DNA from: Acidobacteriota bacterium
Lineage (GTDB): Bacteria > Acidobacteriota > Thermoanaerobaculia > Gp7-AA8
Direction of reading: 5' to 3'
Length of the DNA stretch: 37,164 nucleotides
Assembly (NCBI GenBank): GCA_019247495.1
Contig: JAFAOU010000103.1
Coordinates: 1 to 37,164, forward strand
In this document: in pieces, positions 19,731-27,629 of the stretch
Layout: each line of letters begins with the position of its first letter
Position numbering within the stretch: position 1 is the first letter of the stretch
The notes under the pieces: generated by a model
Told to the model about the DNA's origin: nothing
The model's input: the letters and a program-made list of their open reading frames with translations, nothing else
The model's database searches: none
Translations under genes and position numbers: made by a program

Positions 19731-20213
19731 ATGATTAAAAAGAACCAGAAGGGTTTCACACTGATCGAGCTTCTGATCGTCGTCGCGATCATCGGCATTC
19801 TCGCCGCGATCGCCATTCCGAATCTGCTCACCGCCATGCAGCGCGCGAAGCAGAAACGGTCCATGGCCGACATGCGCACCATCGCTACGGCGTGGGAAGC
19901 ACGTGCCACGGACGTGAACAAGTACACCGCCGCCGGCGCGTTCCTGCCGAGCACCACGGTTGCACAGGCCACGATGGACACCATGCTCGCGCCGACGTAC
20001 ATGAAAGCGCTGGTGAAAAACGACGGCTGGGGCAACCCGTTTATCTACGCGACGGACGCTTTGGGCCAGACGTATTCGATCAGCTCGTATGGCCGCGACG
20101 GCACAAAGGGCGCGGATCCGACGGCCACCACCACGACCACGAATTTCGATTGCGACATCATCTACTCGCAGGGCCAGTTCCTGCAGTACCCGGAAGGCGT
20201 GCAGCAGCAGTAA
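19731..20213 (+). CDS. Type IV pilin / GspG-like pseudopilin
   Basis: 160 aa. A class III signal sequence is unmistakable: MIKKNQKG followed by FTLIELLIVVAIIGILAAIA, with cleavage after G8 and E5 of the mature protein conserved. The C-terminal DGWGNPFIYATD resembles the conserved DPWGNPY block of GspG-type pseudopilins. The tail carries a Thr-rich stretch and one Cys. Both T2SS pseudopilins and minor or major pilins of acidobacterial type share this design; the neighbouring pilT favours a type IV pilus. A strong AGGAGGG lies 5 nt upstream and a rho-independent terminator follows, so it is transcribed alone, probably at high level. Confidence 0.92.
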   Translation: MIKKNQKGFTLIELLIVVAIIGILAAIAIPNLLTAMQRAKQKRSMADMRTIATAWEARATDVNKYTAAGAFLPSTTVAQATMDTMLAPTYMKALVKNDGWGNPFIYATDALGQTYSISSYGRDGTKGADPTATTTTTNFDCDIIYSQGQFLQYPEGVQQQ

Positions 20214-20234
20214 CCGCGTCGCCAGCAATCTTTG

Positions 20235-20264
20235 AAAGGGCGCCTTCGGGCGCCCTTTCTTTTT
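20235..20264 (+). terminator. Rho-independent terminator of the pilin gene
   Basis: AAAGGGCGCC-TTCG-GGCGCCCTTT, a perfect 10-bp stem with a UUCG tetraloop, followed by CTTTTT. It starts 21 nt after the pilin stop and overlaps the stop codon of the convergent gene by 2 nt. Confidence 0.95.
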
Positions 20265-20865
20265 AGGACGCGATCGCCTTGAGCGCAGCGTGCATCGGCG
20301 CGTAGAGGCGCTCGTGATAGCCGAACGCTTCGCGGTAGATCTGCTGGAATGCGCCGAGGTCCTTTGGCGCGACGACGAGGTTCACGCCGTAGAGGAACGC
20401 GGCGTTGCCATCGAGCGTGCGCAGGCTTTCGGAGAAAAGGATGAAGAAGGCCTTGCGGCGGTCCGTCGGCGTGAGGGAGATGATCGGCGCGAAATCGGCG
20501 AGCGGCGGCGGCGTGACCTGCGCGGGGTTCAGCATCACCACCGGCGGATACTCCTGCATGAAGTAGTCGCGGGCCTGCGCCGGCGCTGCGATCACGACCG
20601 GCATGAAGCCGATCAGCTTCGCGGCCTGCCGCAGCGCAGGGCTGTCGCTGCCGACGATGAGCGCCTTCGCTCCGAAACTGTCGTCGTCTTCATGAGTCTC
20701 CGTGTGCGGCGCTGGCGTGGAGGCCGCCGCGGCCATCTCGAGGTTGCGCCGATCGACTGGCAGCTTCGTTTCGCAGACCGGACACGGAATCAGCACCGGT
20801 TTCATCGGCAGCTTGGTCTCGTCGATCGAGAGGACTTTCTGGCAGGACGTGCAGGTGATCTTCAT
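20263..20865 (-). CDS. Zinc-ribbon protein with a possible receiver-like domain, unknown function
   Basis: 200 aa. The N-terminus is an MJ0042-like zinc ribbon: CTSC at 5-8 and CPVC at about 28-31. An acidic, Pro/Ala-rich linker follows. The second half (GAKALIVGSDSPALRQAAKL to the end) has the alternating hydrophobic strands and helices of a receiver-like or Rossmann-like fold, but no clear phosphoacceptor Asp motif. I cannot assign a function. It starts 3 nt after the pilT stop, so the two form an operon, and it converges on the pilin gene. A role in regulating pilus retraction or secretion is possible from context only. Confidence 0.75.
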   Translation of the reverse strand: MKITCTSCQKVLSIDETKLPMKPVLIPCPVCETKLPVDRRNLEMAAAASTPAPHTETHEDDDSFGAKALIVGSDSPALRQAAKLIGFMPVVIAAPAQARDYFMQEYPPVVMLNPAQVTPPPLADFAPIISLTPTDRRKAFFILFSESLRTLDGNAAFLYGVNLVVAPKDLGAFQQIYREAFGYHERLYAPMHAALKAIAS

Positions 20866-20868
20866 CGC

Positions 20869-22017
20869 CTACTCCAGCATCGACAGCATCGAGTCGCTGT
20901 CGCTCGTCTCGGGGCGCGCATCCGCGTCCTCGTCGGTCAGGCGCAGCGCGAGGTTGGTCGGATTGGTCGCATATGCCAGCGCGATCTCTTTCGTGATCAC
21001 GCGCTTCTGCCACAGCTTTTCAAGCTCGTCGTCGAACGTCTGCATCCCGTCGACGGAGCCATCGTGCATGGCGTCGATCAGCGAGCGCCCCTCGGTCTCG
21101 CCCTTGAGCACGTAGTCGCGCGTGCGCATCGTCGACTTCAGAATCTCGAGCACCGCGATGCGTCCGCCTCCCGCTTTCGGCAGCAGACGCTGTGACACGA
21201 CGTAGCGGAACGACTGCGCGAACCGCGTGCGCACCTGCGGCTCCTGATCCTTCGGGAAAACGCCCACGATGCGATCGACGGTTTTCGCGGCATCGATCGT
21301 GTGCAGCGTCGACAGCACCAGGTGGCCGGTTTCGGCCGCTTCCATGGCGATCTCGATCGTCTCCACGTCGCGCATCTCGCCGATCAGGATCACCTTCGGC
21401 GCCTGCCGCAGCGCCGCGCGCAGGGCGAGCGCGAACGTCTTGGTGTCCGCGCCCAGCTCGCGCTGATTCACCGTCGACTTGATGTGCTTGTGCATGTACT
21501 CGACGGGATCTTCGACGGTGATGATGTGGTACGCGTAGTCGTGGTTGATCTTGTTGATGATCGCAGCGAGCGTCGTCGATTTGCCCGATCCGGTCGGCCC
21601 GGTGACCAGGACGATTCCGTTCTTGAGGTTGCAGATGTTCGACAACTCCGCCGGCAGGTGCAGCGACTCCAGCGTCGGAACGCCCTCGGGGATCACGCGC
21701 AGCACGATGGCGTACGTACCGCGCTGCGCGAAGACGTTCACGCGAAAACGCGTCTTCTGCGGGATTGAGTACGACAGATCGACGGAGCCGTTCGTCAGCA
21801 GCGTGCGGGTCAACTCGCGGTCGCCGCGCAACATGTGCATGGCAATCATCTCGGTCTGGTATGGCGTGAGCCGCGGCAGGCCGGGAAAATTAACGGCGAC
21901 AAGCTGGCCGTCGACCTCCACCTGCGGCGGGCGGCCGACGGAGAAGTTGAGATCCGAGACGCGCTCCGACATCTTCAGCATCGCCTCGAGGATGGCGTCG
22001 AGATTGAAGTTCTTCAT
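20869..22017 (-). CDS. pilT: PilT/PilU-like pilus retraction ATPase
   Basis: 382 aa secretion-type AAA ATPase that powers pilus retraction at the inner membrane. Walker A GPTGSGKS is at 140-147. The Asp box/Walker B region reads EDPVEYMHKH and RQAPKVILIGEMRDVETIEI, and the His box LVLSTLHTIDAAKTVDRI follows. The N-terminal PAS-like part contains DLNFSVGRPPQVEVDG. The classic PilT C-terminal AIRNLIRE motif is not obvious; the region reads SLIDAMHDGSVDGMQTFDDE, so a PilU-type or other paralogue cannot be excluded. TACAAT lies 20 nt upstream on the minus strand. It is divergent from ruvX. Confidence 0.9.
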   Translation of the reverse strand: MKNFNLDAILEAMLKMSERVSDLNFSVGRPPQVEVDGQLVAVNFPGLPRLTPYQTEMIAMHMLRGDRELTRTLLTNGSVDLSYSIPQKTRFRVNVFAQRGTYAIVLRVIPEGVPTLESLHLPAELSNICNLKNGIVLVTGPTGSGKSTTLAAIINKINHDYAYHIITVEDPVEYMHKHIKSTVNQRELGADTKTFALALRAALRQAPKVILIGEMRDVETIEIAMEAAETGHLVLSTLHTIDAAKTVDRIVGVFPKDQEPQVRTRFAQSFRYVVSQRLLPKAGGGRIAVLEILKSTMRTRDYVLKGETEGRSLIDAMHDGSVDGMQTFDDELEKLWQKRVITKEIALAYATNPTNLALRLTDEDADARPETSDSDSMLSMLE

Positions 22018-22037
22018 GGCGGCACCGGACGGGCGAC

Positions 22038-22043
22038 ATTGTA
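22038..22043 (-). promoter_or_regulatory. -10 box TACAAT upstream of pilT
   Basis: TACAAT on the minus strand ends 20 nt before the ATG at 22017, giving a leader of about 13 nt without a clear Shine-Dalgarno. Confidence 0.5.
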
Positions 22044-22057
22044 CGCAAACGGCGCGC

Positions 22058-22247
22058 TGTCATCCTGAGCCGCCGGAGCTGCGTAGGCGAAGCCGGAGCA
22101 GCGCAGGACGGTCGAAGGCCCCCCCCCAAGTGCTTGCATCGTGAAAAACCGCCGCCCTTCCCTCGTTAGCAGGGGGGGAAGGTCCTTCGACCGTCCTCCG
22201 GCGTTCCGCGCTTCGCGCTCCAACGCCTTCGGCGGCTCAGGATGACA
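22058..22247. repeat. Long palindromic element with TGTCATCCTGAG ends
   Basis: The ends TGTCATCCTGAGCCGCCG (22058-22075) and its exact reverse complement (22230-22247) form an 18-bp terminal stem. An inner pair GGACGGTCGAAGG / CCTTCGACCGTCC and further partial matches allow most of the 190 nt to fold. Homopolymer runs of C (22119-22127) and G (22172-22178) flank the centre. It occupies most of the pilT-ruvX divergent gap and ends 12 nt before the ruvX -10 box. Confidence 0.92.
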
Positions 22248-22259
22248 AGACGGCCAAAG

Positions 22260-22265
22260 TACAAT
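22260..22265 (+). promoter_or_regulatory. -10 box TACAAT of ruvX
   Basis: TACAAT ends 8 nt before the ruvX ATG at 22274. No Shine-Dalgarno is present, so a leaderless mRNA is likely. Any -35 falls inside the end of the palindromic element. Confidence 0.55.
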
Positions 22266-22273
22266 CGCCGCGC

Positions 22274-22681
22274 ATGTCGATCATCGCCATCGATTACGGC
22301 GGGCGCCGCATCGGCGTGGCGGTGAGCGCCTCAGGGACGATCGCCACGCCACATTCGGTGGTGAAGAACGAGGGAGAGATCATCGACAAACTCGCGCGCA
22401 TCGCCTCGGAACTGGACGCAGAGACGATCGTGGTCGGCATTGCGCGCCGCGCGCGCAGCGACAGCGGAGAACAGAAGTTCCGCGATTTCGCGGAGCGTCT
22501 GCGGCAGAAAACGTGCAGAGAGGTCGTGCTCTGGGACGAAGCGCTGAGCACCAGCGAGGCCGCGCGCCAACTGCGCGAGAGCGGCACGAAACGGCGCGAC
22601 GCCCAACGCGAAATCGACATGCACGCCGCCGCCGTCATCCTCCAGTCCTACCTCGACCATGAAGCCCGGAGGGCGTCATAG
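22274..22681 (+). CDS. ruvX: RuvX/YqgF family Holliday junction resolvase-like nuclease
   Basis: 135 aa RNase H-fold protein of the YqgF family, implicated in pre-16S rRNA 5' processing and proposed as a Holliday junction resolvase. Conserved blocks: IDYGGRRIGVAVS with D7, VVGIARRARSDSGEQ (usually VVGLP-NMDGSEG), and LWDEALSTSEAARQL (usually DERLST-A-L). R replaces L in the DERLS-like box and the second box is diverged, but the acidic residues remain. It sits directly before mltG, a common arrangement, with the ends overlapping by 4 nt. Confidence 0.93.
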   Translation: MSIIAIDYGGRRIGVAVSASGTIATPHSVVKNEGEIIDKLARIASELDAETIVVGIARRARSDSGEQKFRDFAERLRQKTCREVVLWDEALSTSEAARQLRESGTKRRDAQREIDMHAAAVILQSYLDHEARRAS

Positions 22682-23766
22682 CCCGCCGCGCGAAAGCTCG
22701 CGGCGGCTGCCGCAAGCTCCTGCAGTCGCTGACGACCATCGGCGTCTTCGCGATCCTCCTCGCCGTCGCCGGCGGCTGGTTCTTTCTGCGCGCCATGCGC
22801 TCGCCGTACAAAAACTACAGCCAGCCGTTCAAAGACGTCGAAGTGCGCCACGGTCTGCGCACCGCTGCCATCCTCAAGCACCTCGAATCGGAAGGGATCA
22901 TCCGCGACGAATACATCCCGCTGATCTACATGAAGGTGGCGCGGCACAACGACAGCATCAAAGCCGGCATCTACGAATTCTCGAAGCCGATGACCTCCGA
23001 GGAGGTGCTCGACAAACTGATTCGAGGCGACGTCGTCGCCAAGAGCATCACCGTCCGCGAAGGTCTCGACCGTTTTGCCGTTGCACACATCTTTGTGCAG
23101 GAGGGGTTCGGACGCGATGCCGAGTGGGACAAACTCACCGCCGATCCTGAGCTGATCCGCGATGTTGCCCCCGAGGCAAAATCGTTGGAGGGATACCTCT
23201 TCCCCGACACCTACAAATTCAATCCCGGCACGCCGCCGCGCGCGATCGTGCAAGCGATGGTTGCGAATTTCCGCAAGCACTTCGGCGGCGAGATGAACTA
23301 CATCACCACCGGTCTCAATCTGCACGAAACGGTCACGCTGGCGTCGATTGTCGAGACCGAGGCGCGCATGCCGCAGGAGCGGCCGCTGGTGGCGTCGGTC
23401 TATCTGAATCGCATCAACAGGAAGATGCTCCTCGGCGCCGACCCCACCGTCATCTACGCGTTGAAGCTTGCAAAAACGTGGGACGGCAACATCCACAAAG
23501 CCGATCTGCAGATAGATTCGCCGTACAACACCTACCGCTTTCACGGCCTCCCGCCTGGTCCGATCGCGAATCCCGGCCTGGCGTCGTTGCAGGCCGCCGC
23601 GGCGCCGGCCAAGAGCGACTTCCTCTACTTCGTCGCCAAGCACGACGGCACGCACGCCTTCGCCACGAACATCGCCGACCACGACCGCAACGTGCAGATT
23701 TATCAGGTGCAGTGGTATCGCGATCAGCGCGCCGCGCAGGCTGCCGGGACACAAACCACCAAATAA
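22678..23766 (+). CDS. mltG: Endolytic murein transglycosylase MltG
   Basis: Cuts nascent peptidoglycan glycan strands at the membrane. Catalytic block LASIVETEARMPQERPLVAS with the conserved Glu, then LGADPTVIYAL and SPYNTYRFHGLPPGPIANPG, all diagnostic of YceG/MltG. The membrane anchor every MltG needs (TTIGVFAILLAVAGGWFFL) is encoded upstream of the first ATG in frame (22795). The frame opens at 22663 and contains no ATG, GTG or TTG before the anchor. I place the start at ATA 22678, which overlaps the ruvX stop as ATAG; CTG codons near 22717-22735 are alternatives. With the conventional ATG at 22795 the protein is 323 aa and unanchored. Confidence 0.88.
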   Translation: MARRAKARGGCRKLLQSLTTIGVFAILLAVAGGWFFLRAMRSPYKNYSQPFKDVEVRHGLRTAAILKHLESEGIIRDEYIPLIYMKVARHNDSIKAGIYEFSKPMTSEEVLDKLIRGDVVAKSITVREGLDRFAVAHIFVQEGFGRDAEWDKLTADPELIRDVAPEAKSLEGYLFPDTYKFNPGTPPRAIVQAMVANFRKHFGGEMNYITTGLNLHETVTLASIVETEARMPQERPLVASVYLNRINRKMLLGADPTVIYALKLAKTWDGNIHKADLQIDSPYNTYRFHGLPPGPIANPGLASLQAAAAPAKSDFLYFVAKHDGTHAFATNIADHDRNVQIYQVQWYRDQRAAQAAGTQTTK

Positions 23767-23790
23767 CTCACTACCAATAACCTTCCATGC

Positions 23791-23796
23791 TATCCT
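23791..23796 (+). promoter_or_regulatory. -10-like TATCCT and leader hairpin of the pseudokinase-TonB gene
   Basis: TATCCT predicts a start near 23803 and a leader of about 30 nt. CGGACC (23810-23815) can pair with GGTCCG (23821-23826), partly covering the G-rich stretch that would act as ribosome binding site before the ATG at 23833. Confidence 0.4.
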
Positions 23797-23832
23797 CGCC
23801 GGACCGCACAAAAATTCGGGGGTCCGTCGAGT

Positions 23833-25677
23833 ATGTCTGCGAAAAACCGTCCGTACGAGCAGTTCGGTTCCTTCATCCTGTTCAAGAAGCTCGAGACTGA
23901 CGCTCTCGGCGACCTCTGGCGCGCAGGCCGCGTCGACAACGGCAATCTCGGACCAACGATGGCGGTCCGCCGGCTCCTCGGCGGCAACCGCGCGGCGCTG
24001 ACCGCCAGCGCCGCCGACGCGCACAACCTCGTGCCGCTGCTGGCCGGAACGACGTTCGCCAAGGATCAGACCATCGACGTCGCGAACGGGATTCCATTCG
24101 TCGCGCACGAGTACGCGGGCGGCCGGTCGCTGCGGCATATCGTCGACCGCGCGCGCGGCGGCAACGGCGTGAGCCCGAATCCGATCCCGCTCGATCAGGC
24201 CATCGTCATCGCCGAAAAGATCGCGCTCTCGCTCTCCACGACTGCCGATCTTCGCTACCTCGGCAACCGGCTCGCGCACGGCGCGCTGATCCCGCAGTTC
24301 GTCTGGATCACGGACGAGGGCGAGATCCGCGTTGGCGGACAACAACTCGGAAAAGGGCTCATCGCCTCGATGTCCGACACGAAAGTGGCGTCGGAGCTGG
24401 GCCGCTATTTCGCGGCCGAGTATCGCGCCTCGGCGGAAATCTCGAAGACGACCGACGTCTACTCGCTCGGCGCGATTTTGTATCTCCTCGTCACCGGCGT
24501 CGAGCCGCCGGATGCGGTCACGGGCAGCGCGTTCGCGCAGACGATCCGCGCCGCGAAGACGTTCTCGGGACAGCCGCTTCCCGACGATCTCCGTGCCATC
24601 CTCGAGAAGTCGCTCGCGATCGATCCGGCTGCGCGCTACGCAACCATCGGCGACATGAAGCAGGTGTTGTCGGGCCTCGTACACGGCGGTAACTACTCGG
24701 CCTCTACGTTCAACCTCGCCTTCTATCTCAGCAACCTGCTCAAGAAGGAGCTGGAAGGGGAAGCGCTGGAGCGCGAGAAAGAATCGAAAGTCAACGCCGC
24801 TGCCTACGCGGAAGCGCCGGTCGCCGTGGTGACGCCGATGCCGACGTCGTCGTCCGATGACGCGCCGGCGAAGAGCCGCGTGCCGTTGTACGCAGCCGCA
24901 GCTGCGGTCGTCGTTGCGGTCGCAGCCGGTGCGTTCTTCATCCTCAAGCCGAAACCGGCGCCGGCCGTGGTCGCGCGCAAAGCGGAGCCGCCGAAGCCAC
25001 AGTTGATCTCCCAACCGATCGTCGCAGCCGCGCCCACAACGTCGACGACTGCCCCACTCGATCCGGCCGCGCAGAAGAAGGCCTTCGAAGCGGCCGTGCA
25101 GCAGAAGATGCAGGAAGAGATGATGAAGCTGCAATCGGACATGAACCGGCAGCTCAAACAACAGCAACCGAAGAGCACGCCCGTGCAGACCGCGAGTCTC
25201 ATCTCGCCGCCGCAGTCGGACGACCGCGGTTCCGCCGCGGCGCTCGATCAGCGCCGCGTGGCCGCGCAGCCGCTGACACAGACGCAGGCACCTGCGCCGG
25301 CACCGGTAGTCCCGCAGCCACAGACGTCGGCAGCCGCACCGCCCCCACTGACGCAGGCGCCCGTCTCGACGGTCCGCGAAGGCGACCTCGTCGACGTCCA
25401 GGAGCTCGACAAGGTGCCACAGCCGCTTTCAACGCCGCGCCCGAACTATCCGCCGCTGGCGGCCCAGCAGCACGCGGAGGCCACAATCATCCTATCCACC
25501 CTCATCTCGGAAAACGGCGACGTGACGGACGTGAAAGTCCTGAGGGGCGACGCTCGATTCGGTTTCAACGATTCCGCCATCCGGGCCATGCGCTCCGTTC
25601 GCTTCACGCCGCCGATGAAGGATGGCAAGCGTGTCAAGACCTGGCGTCCGCAGTCGATCACCTTCGCCGGGCACTAA
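23833..25677 (+). CDS. Pseudokinase-TonB fusion protein
   Basis: 614 aa in three parts. Residues 10-285 keep the plan of a Ser/Thr protein kinase: a beta-rich lobe, an HGALIPQFVWI catalytic-loop equivalent (149-159), an AAEYRAS activation-segment end, and TTDVYSLGAILYLLVTG (subdomain IX, D208). Key catalytic residues are lost: the VAIK lysine is R46 (AVRR), HRD is replaced by AHGA, and the DFG position reads VGG. A single membrane helix (351-371) separates this cytosolic part from a Pro/Gln/Ala-rich periplasmic spacer. The end (about 533-614) is a TonB C-terminal domain with PNYPPLAAQQHAEATIILST and DSAIRAMRSVRFTPP. It probably links a cytoplasmic ligand or partner signal to an outer-membrane receptor. 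No ExbB/ExbD is nearby. Confidence 0.85.
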   Translation: MSAKNRPYEQFGSFILFKKLETDALGDLWRAGRVDNGNLGPTMAVRRLLGGNRAALTASAADAHNLVPLLAGTTFAKDQTIDVANGIPFVAHEYAGGRSLRHIVDRARGGNGVSPNPIPLDQAIVIAEKIALSLSTTADLRYLGNRLAHGALIPQFVWITDEGEIRVGGQQLGKGLIASMSDTKVASELGRYFAAEYRASAEISKTTDVYSLGAILYLLVTGVEPPDAVTGSAFAQTIRAAKTFSGQPLPDDLRAILEKSLAIDPAARYATIGDMKQVLSGLVHGGNYSASTFNLAFYLSNLLKKELEGEALEREKESKVNAAAYAEAPVAVVTPMPTSSSDDAPAKSRVPLYAAAAAVVVAVAAGAFFILKPKPAPAVVARKAEPPKPQLISQPIVAAAPTTSTTAPLDPAAQKKAFEAAVQQKMQEEMMKLQSDMNRQLKQQQPKSTPVQTASLISPPQSDDRGSAAALDQRRVAAQPLTQTQAPAPAPVVPQPQTSAAAPPPLTQAPVSTVREGDLVDVQELDKVPQPLSTPRPNYPPLAAQQHAEATIILSTLISENGDVTDVKVLRGDARFGFNDSAIRAMRSVRFTPPMKDGKRVKTWRPQSITFAGH

Positions 25678-27629
25678 GGCGCAGATTTCCAGAGGATGCG
25701 GTGCAGTTGCACGCCGAGGTCGCGCGGGTCGTTGCCCTTGTGTGAGCGCGACAGATTCATGACGTGATCGACGGAGAGCACCAGCTCGTCCGGAGATCCG
25801 CTTCGCGAGTCGACGACGTACAGCCGCTGCACGTCCGCGCGCGCCGGCACGAATCGATCGATGACGCGGCCGTCGAACGTCACTGTGAACGACGGCGGCG
25901 GCTCGCCCTGCAGCGGAAACGTGACGCTGAATCCCAGTTGCGCGCGATGCGCGAACGGTTCCAGCTGCGTGCGGCTTTCCGCCGCCATCCACCGCCATTG
26001 CTCTCCCTCGTCGTCCTGTTCCTGCCCATACCAGCCGGGGCCGAACTTGATCCAGCCGGACATCGGCAGCACCGAGGCCTCGAAGTAGCGGCGGTTGAAC
26101 AGCGCCCAGAGGCGCTTACGCGGGCGACGGAAATTCACCGCTCCCTGCGCCGAGGAGTTCGGCGCGTCGGCGGCATAAAAAGCGTGCTTTTCTGCGTGCG
26201 CCGTCCAGGGATCGAACTTGCTGGGAACCTCGATCACGTTGTAGTCGGATAAAAAGTACGCCGCGAACGGCTCCAGTCCGCCGGCGATGTAGACCTTGCT
26301 TCCGCGCGCAACGTTTTGCCGGATCCAGAGCATGGCCTGCACCGGCGGCGAGTCGGTATGCCGCACCTCGCGCAAGGCAGGCCGGACCCACACCACGTAG
26401 CGGCCGATGATGATCGCGGCGAAGAGCGCCTGCAGTGCGAGGGCGAGACGTTCGTGTCGGGCGTCGGGGGTCGGGGGTCGGGAGTCGGAGATTGAGGAGT
26501 TAGAGATTGAGGAGTCCGAGACTGAGGAGATTGAAGCCCCGACCTCCGACCGCCGACTCCCGACTCCCGTGCGCAGCCGTGACGCGATGAACGTGGCTAC
26601 AACATCCATTCCGTCCGCCGCGAGCAACGCGTTCGCGGCGATGTAGCCGAGGGAGAGGCGGCTGATGCCGGTCGCACTCAGAAAGAACCAGGCCAGCAGA
26701 AAGTTCGGCTCGAACGTCAGCACGATGTCGAGTTGCGCGCGGCGCGGGCGACACAACGCGAGCAGCGCGAAGGCAAACACCGCCGTCGATGCCGAACGCG
26801 ATTCGAATGGATCGAAGAGAAAGTCGTGCAGCAAAAACTGCATCGGCTTGCGCTCCGGATTCAGTGCGCCGTCGACCGTGGCCACGTAGTGCTGATGCTC
26901 TTTCGTCGCGGCGATAAAGTCGTCGATGCCGGTCAGTTCCGCTGCGATCCCGTAGCCGGTCAGGACGAGCACGATGATCAGCGCCGTGCCCGCGAAAACG
27001 TCGCGGCGCCGGCCGGAGCCCCATCGCCGCCACGACGCCACGATCCACGGCCACGCCAGCAGGACGTTCTGCGCGCGGACGAGCATCGTCGCCGCAAAGA
27101 GGAGGCAGCCCAGGATGTACGTGCCGCGCTTTCGGTCGTCGCGCAGCAACAACGCCGCCCCCGCCAGCGACGTCACCAGCGCCAGCTCGTCGGTGAAGCC
27201 GGTGCCGCCCCAGTACCAGACGTTGGGCAGAAAGCAGAACAGCAGTGCCGCCGTGAGGCACGTCCGGAATCGAAAGCGCAGCGATCGCGCCAGCGCGAAG
27301 ATCGCCGGAAACAGGAGCAGCGACGACACCACGCTGATCGCGCGAAGCGCATGAAAATCATCGTGGATGAAAATCCGGGCAAGCTTCGCCAGCGCGAAGA
27401 ACAAAGGGAATCCCGGAGGATGCGGATGGTGCTGCGAGACGTCGTAGTGCTGCAGGGCCGACGCGAAAAGCGCCTCGTCCCAGTCCCACATGGAATGCGA
27501 GATCGCGTAGAGGCGGGTGGCCGCTACGAAGAGCGCGAGGATCACGACGATACTTCGCTGTCGTGGTGTCAGCGGCTCGACCGCGCCGGCGTCGACCTGA
27601 ATGTTGAATGTTGAATGTTGAATGTTCAA
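25674..27629 (-). CDS. GT39/ArnT-like polytopic glycosyltransferase
   Basis: 651 aa with about ten membrane helices followed by a soluble C-terminal domain. The first loop reads SMWDWDEALFASALQHYD, matching the catalytic acidic motif of GT-C enzymes of the GT39/GT83 type, which move sugars from lipid carriers to proteins or lipids outside the membrane. HPHPPGFPLFFALAKLAR follows as in that family. Two odd features come from repeats: the TTG start and first 11 residues ([11 protein letters not shown]) lie inside the AT heptad palindrome, and a 39-residue loop after LRTG (ending PPTPDARHE) is an in-frame GC heptad palindrome. A later GTG near the first helix would truncate that helix. The stop overlaps the pseudokinase stop. 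Confidence 0.85.
   Translation of the reverse strand: MNIQHSTFNIQVDAGAVEPLTPRQRSIVVILALFVAATRLYAISHSMWDWDEALFASALQHYDVSQHHPHPPGFPLFFALAKLARIFIHDDFHALRAISVVSSLLLFPAIFALARSLRFRFRTCLTAALLFCFLPNVWYWGGTGFTDELALVTSLAGAALLLRDDRKRGTYILGCLLFAATMLVRAQNVLLAWPWIVASWRRWGSGRRRDVFAGTALIIVLVLTGYGIAAELTGIDDFIAATKEHQHYVATVDGALNPERKPMQFLLHDFLFDPFESRSASTAVFAFALLALCRPRRAQLDIVLTFEPNFLLAWFFLSATGISRLSLGYIAANALLAADGMDVVATFIASRLRTGVGSRRSEVGASISSVSDSSISNSSISDSRPPTPDARHERLALALQALFAAIIIGRYVVWVRPALREVRHTDSPPVQAMLWIRQNVARGSKVYIAGGLEPFAAYFLSDYNVIEVPSKFDPWTAHAEKHAFYAADAPNSSAQGAVNFRRPRKRLWALFNRRYFEASVLPMSGWIKFGPGWYGQEQDDEGEQWRWMAAESRTQLEPFAHRAQLGFSVTFPLQGEPPPSFTVTFDGRVIDRFVPARADVQRLYVVDSRSGSPDELVLSVDHVMNLSRSHKGNDPRDLGVQLHRILWKSAP
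26456..26570. repeat. GC heptad palindrome inserted in a coding region (GT-C gene)
   Basis: Left arm 26456-26490 is five GTCGGGC/GTCGGGG/GTCGGGA units; right arm 26537-26570 is CCCCGAC, CTCCGAC, CGCCGAC, TCCCGAC. The middle is a direct repeat of AGATTGAGGAGT. Read on the minus strand it codes for a Ser/Arg/Pro-rich loop with no stop. Confidence 0.95.

Noticed and set aside
22648..25167. Very long open frame on the minus strand opposite mltG and the pseudokinase-TonB gene
   Set aside because: Low-complexity Arg/Asp/Val/Gly-rich translation with no motif, antisense to two well-supported genes. It is a by-product of GC-rich codon use.
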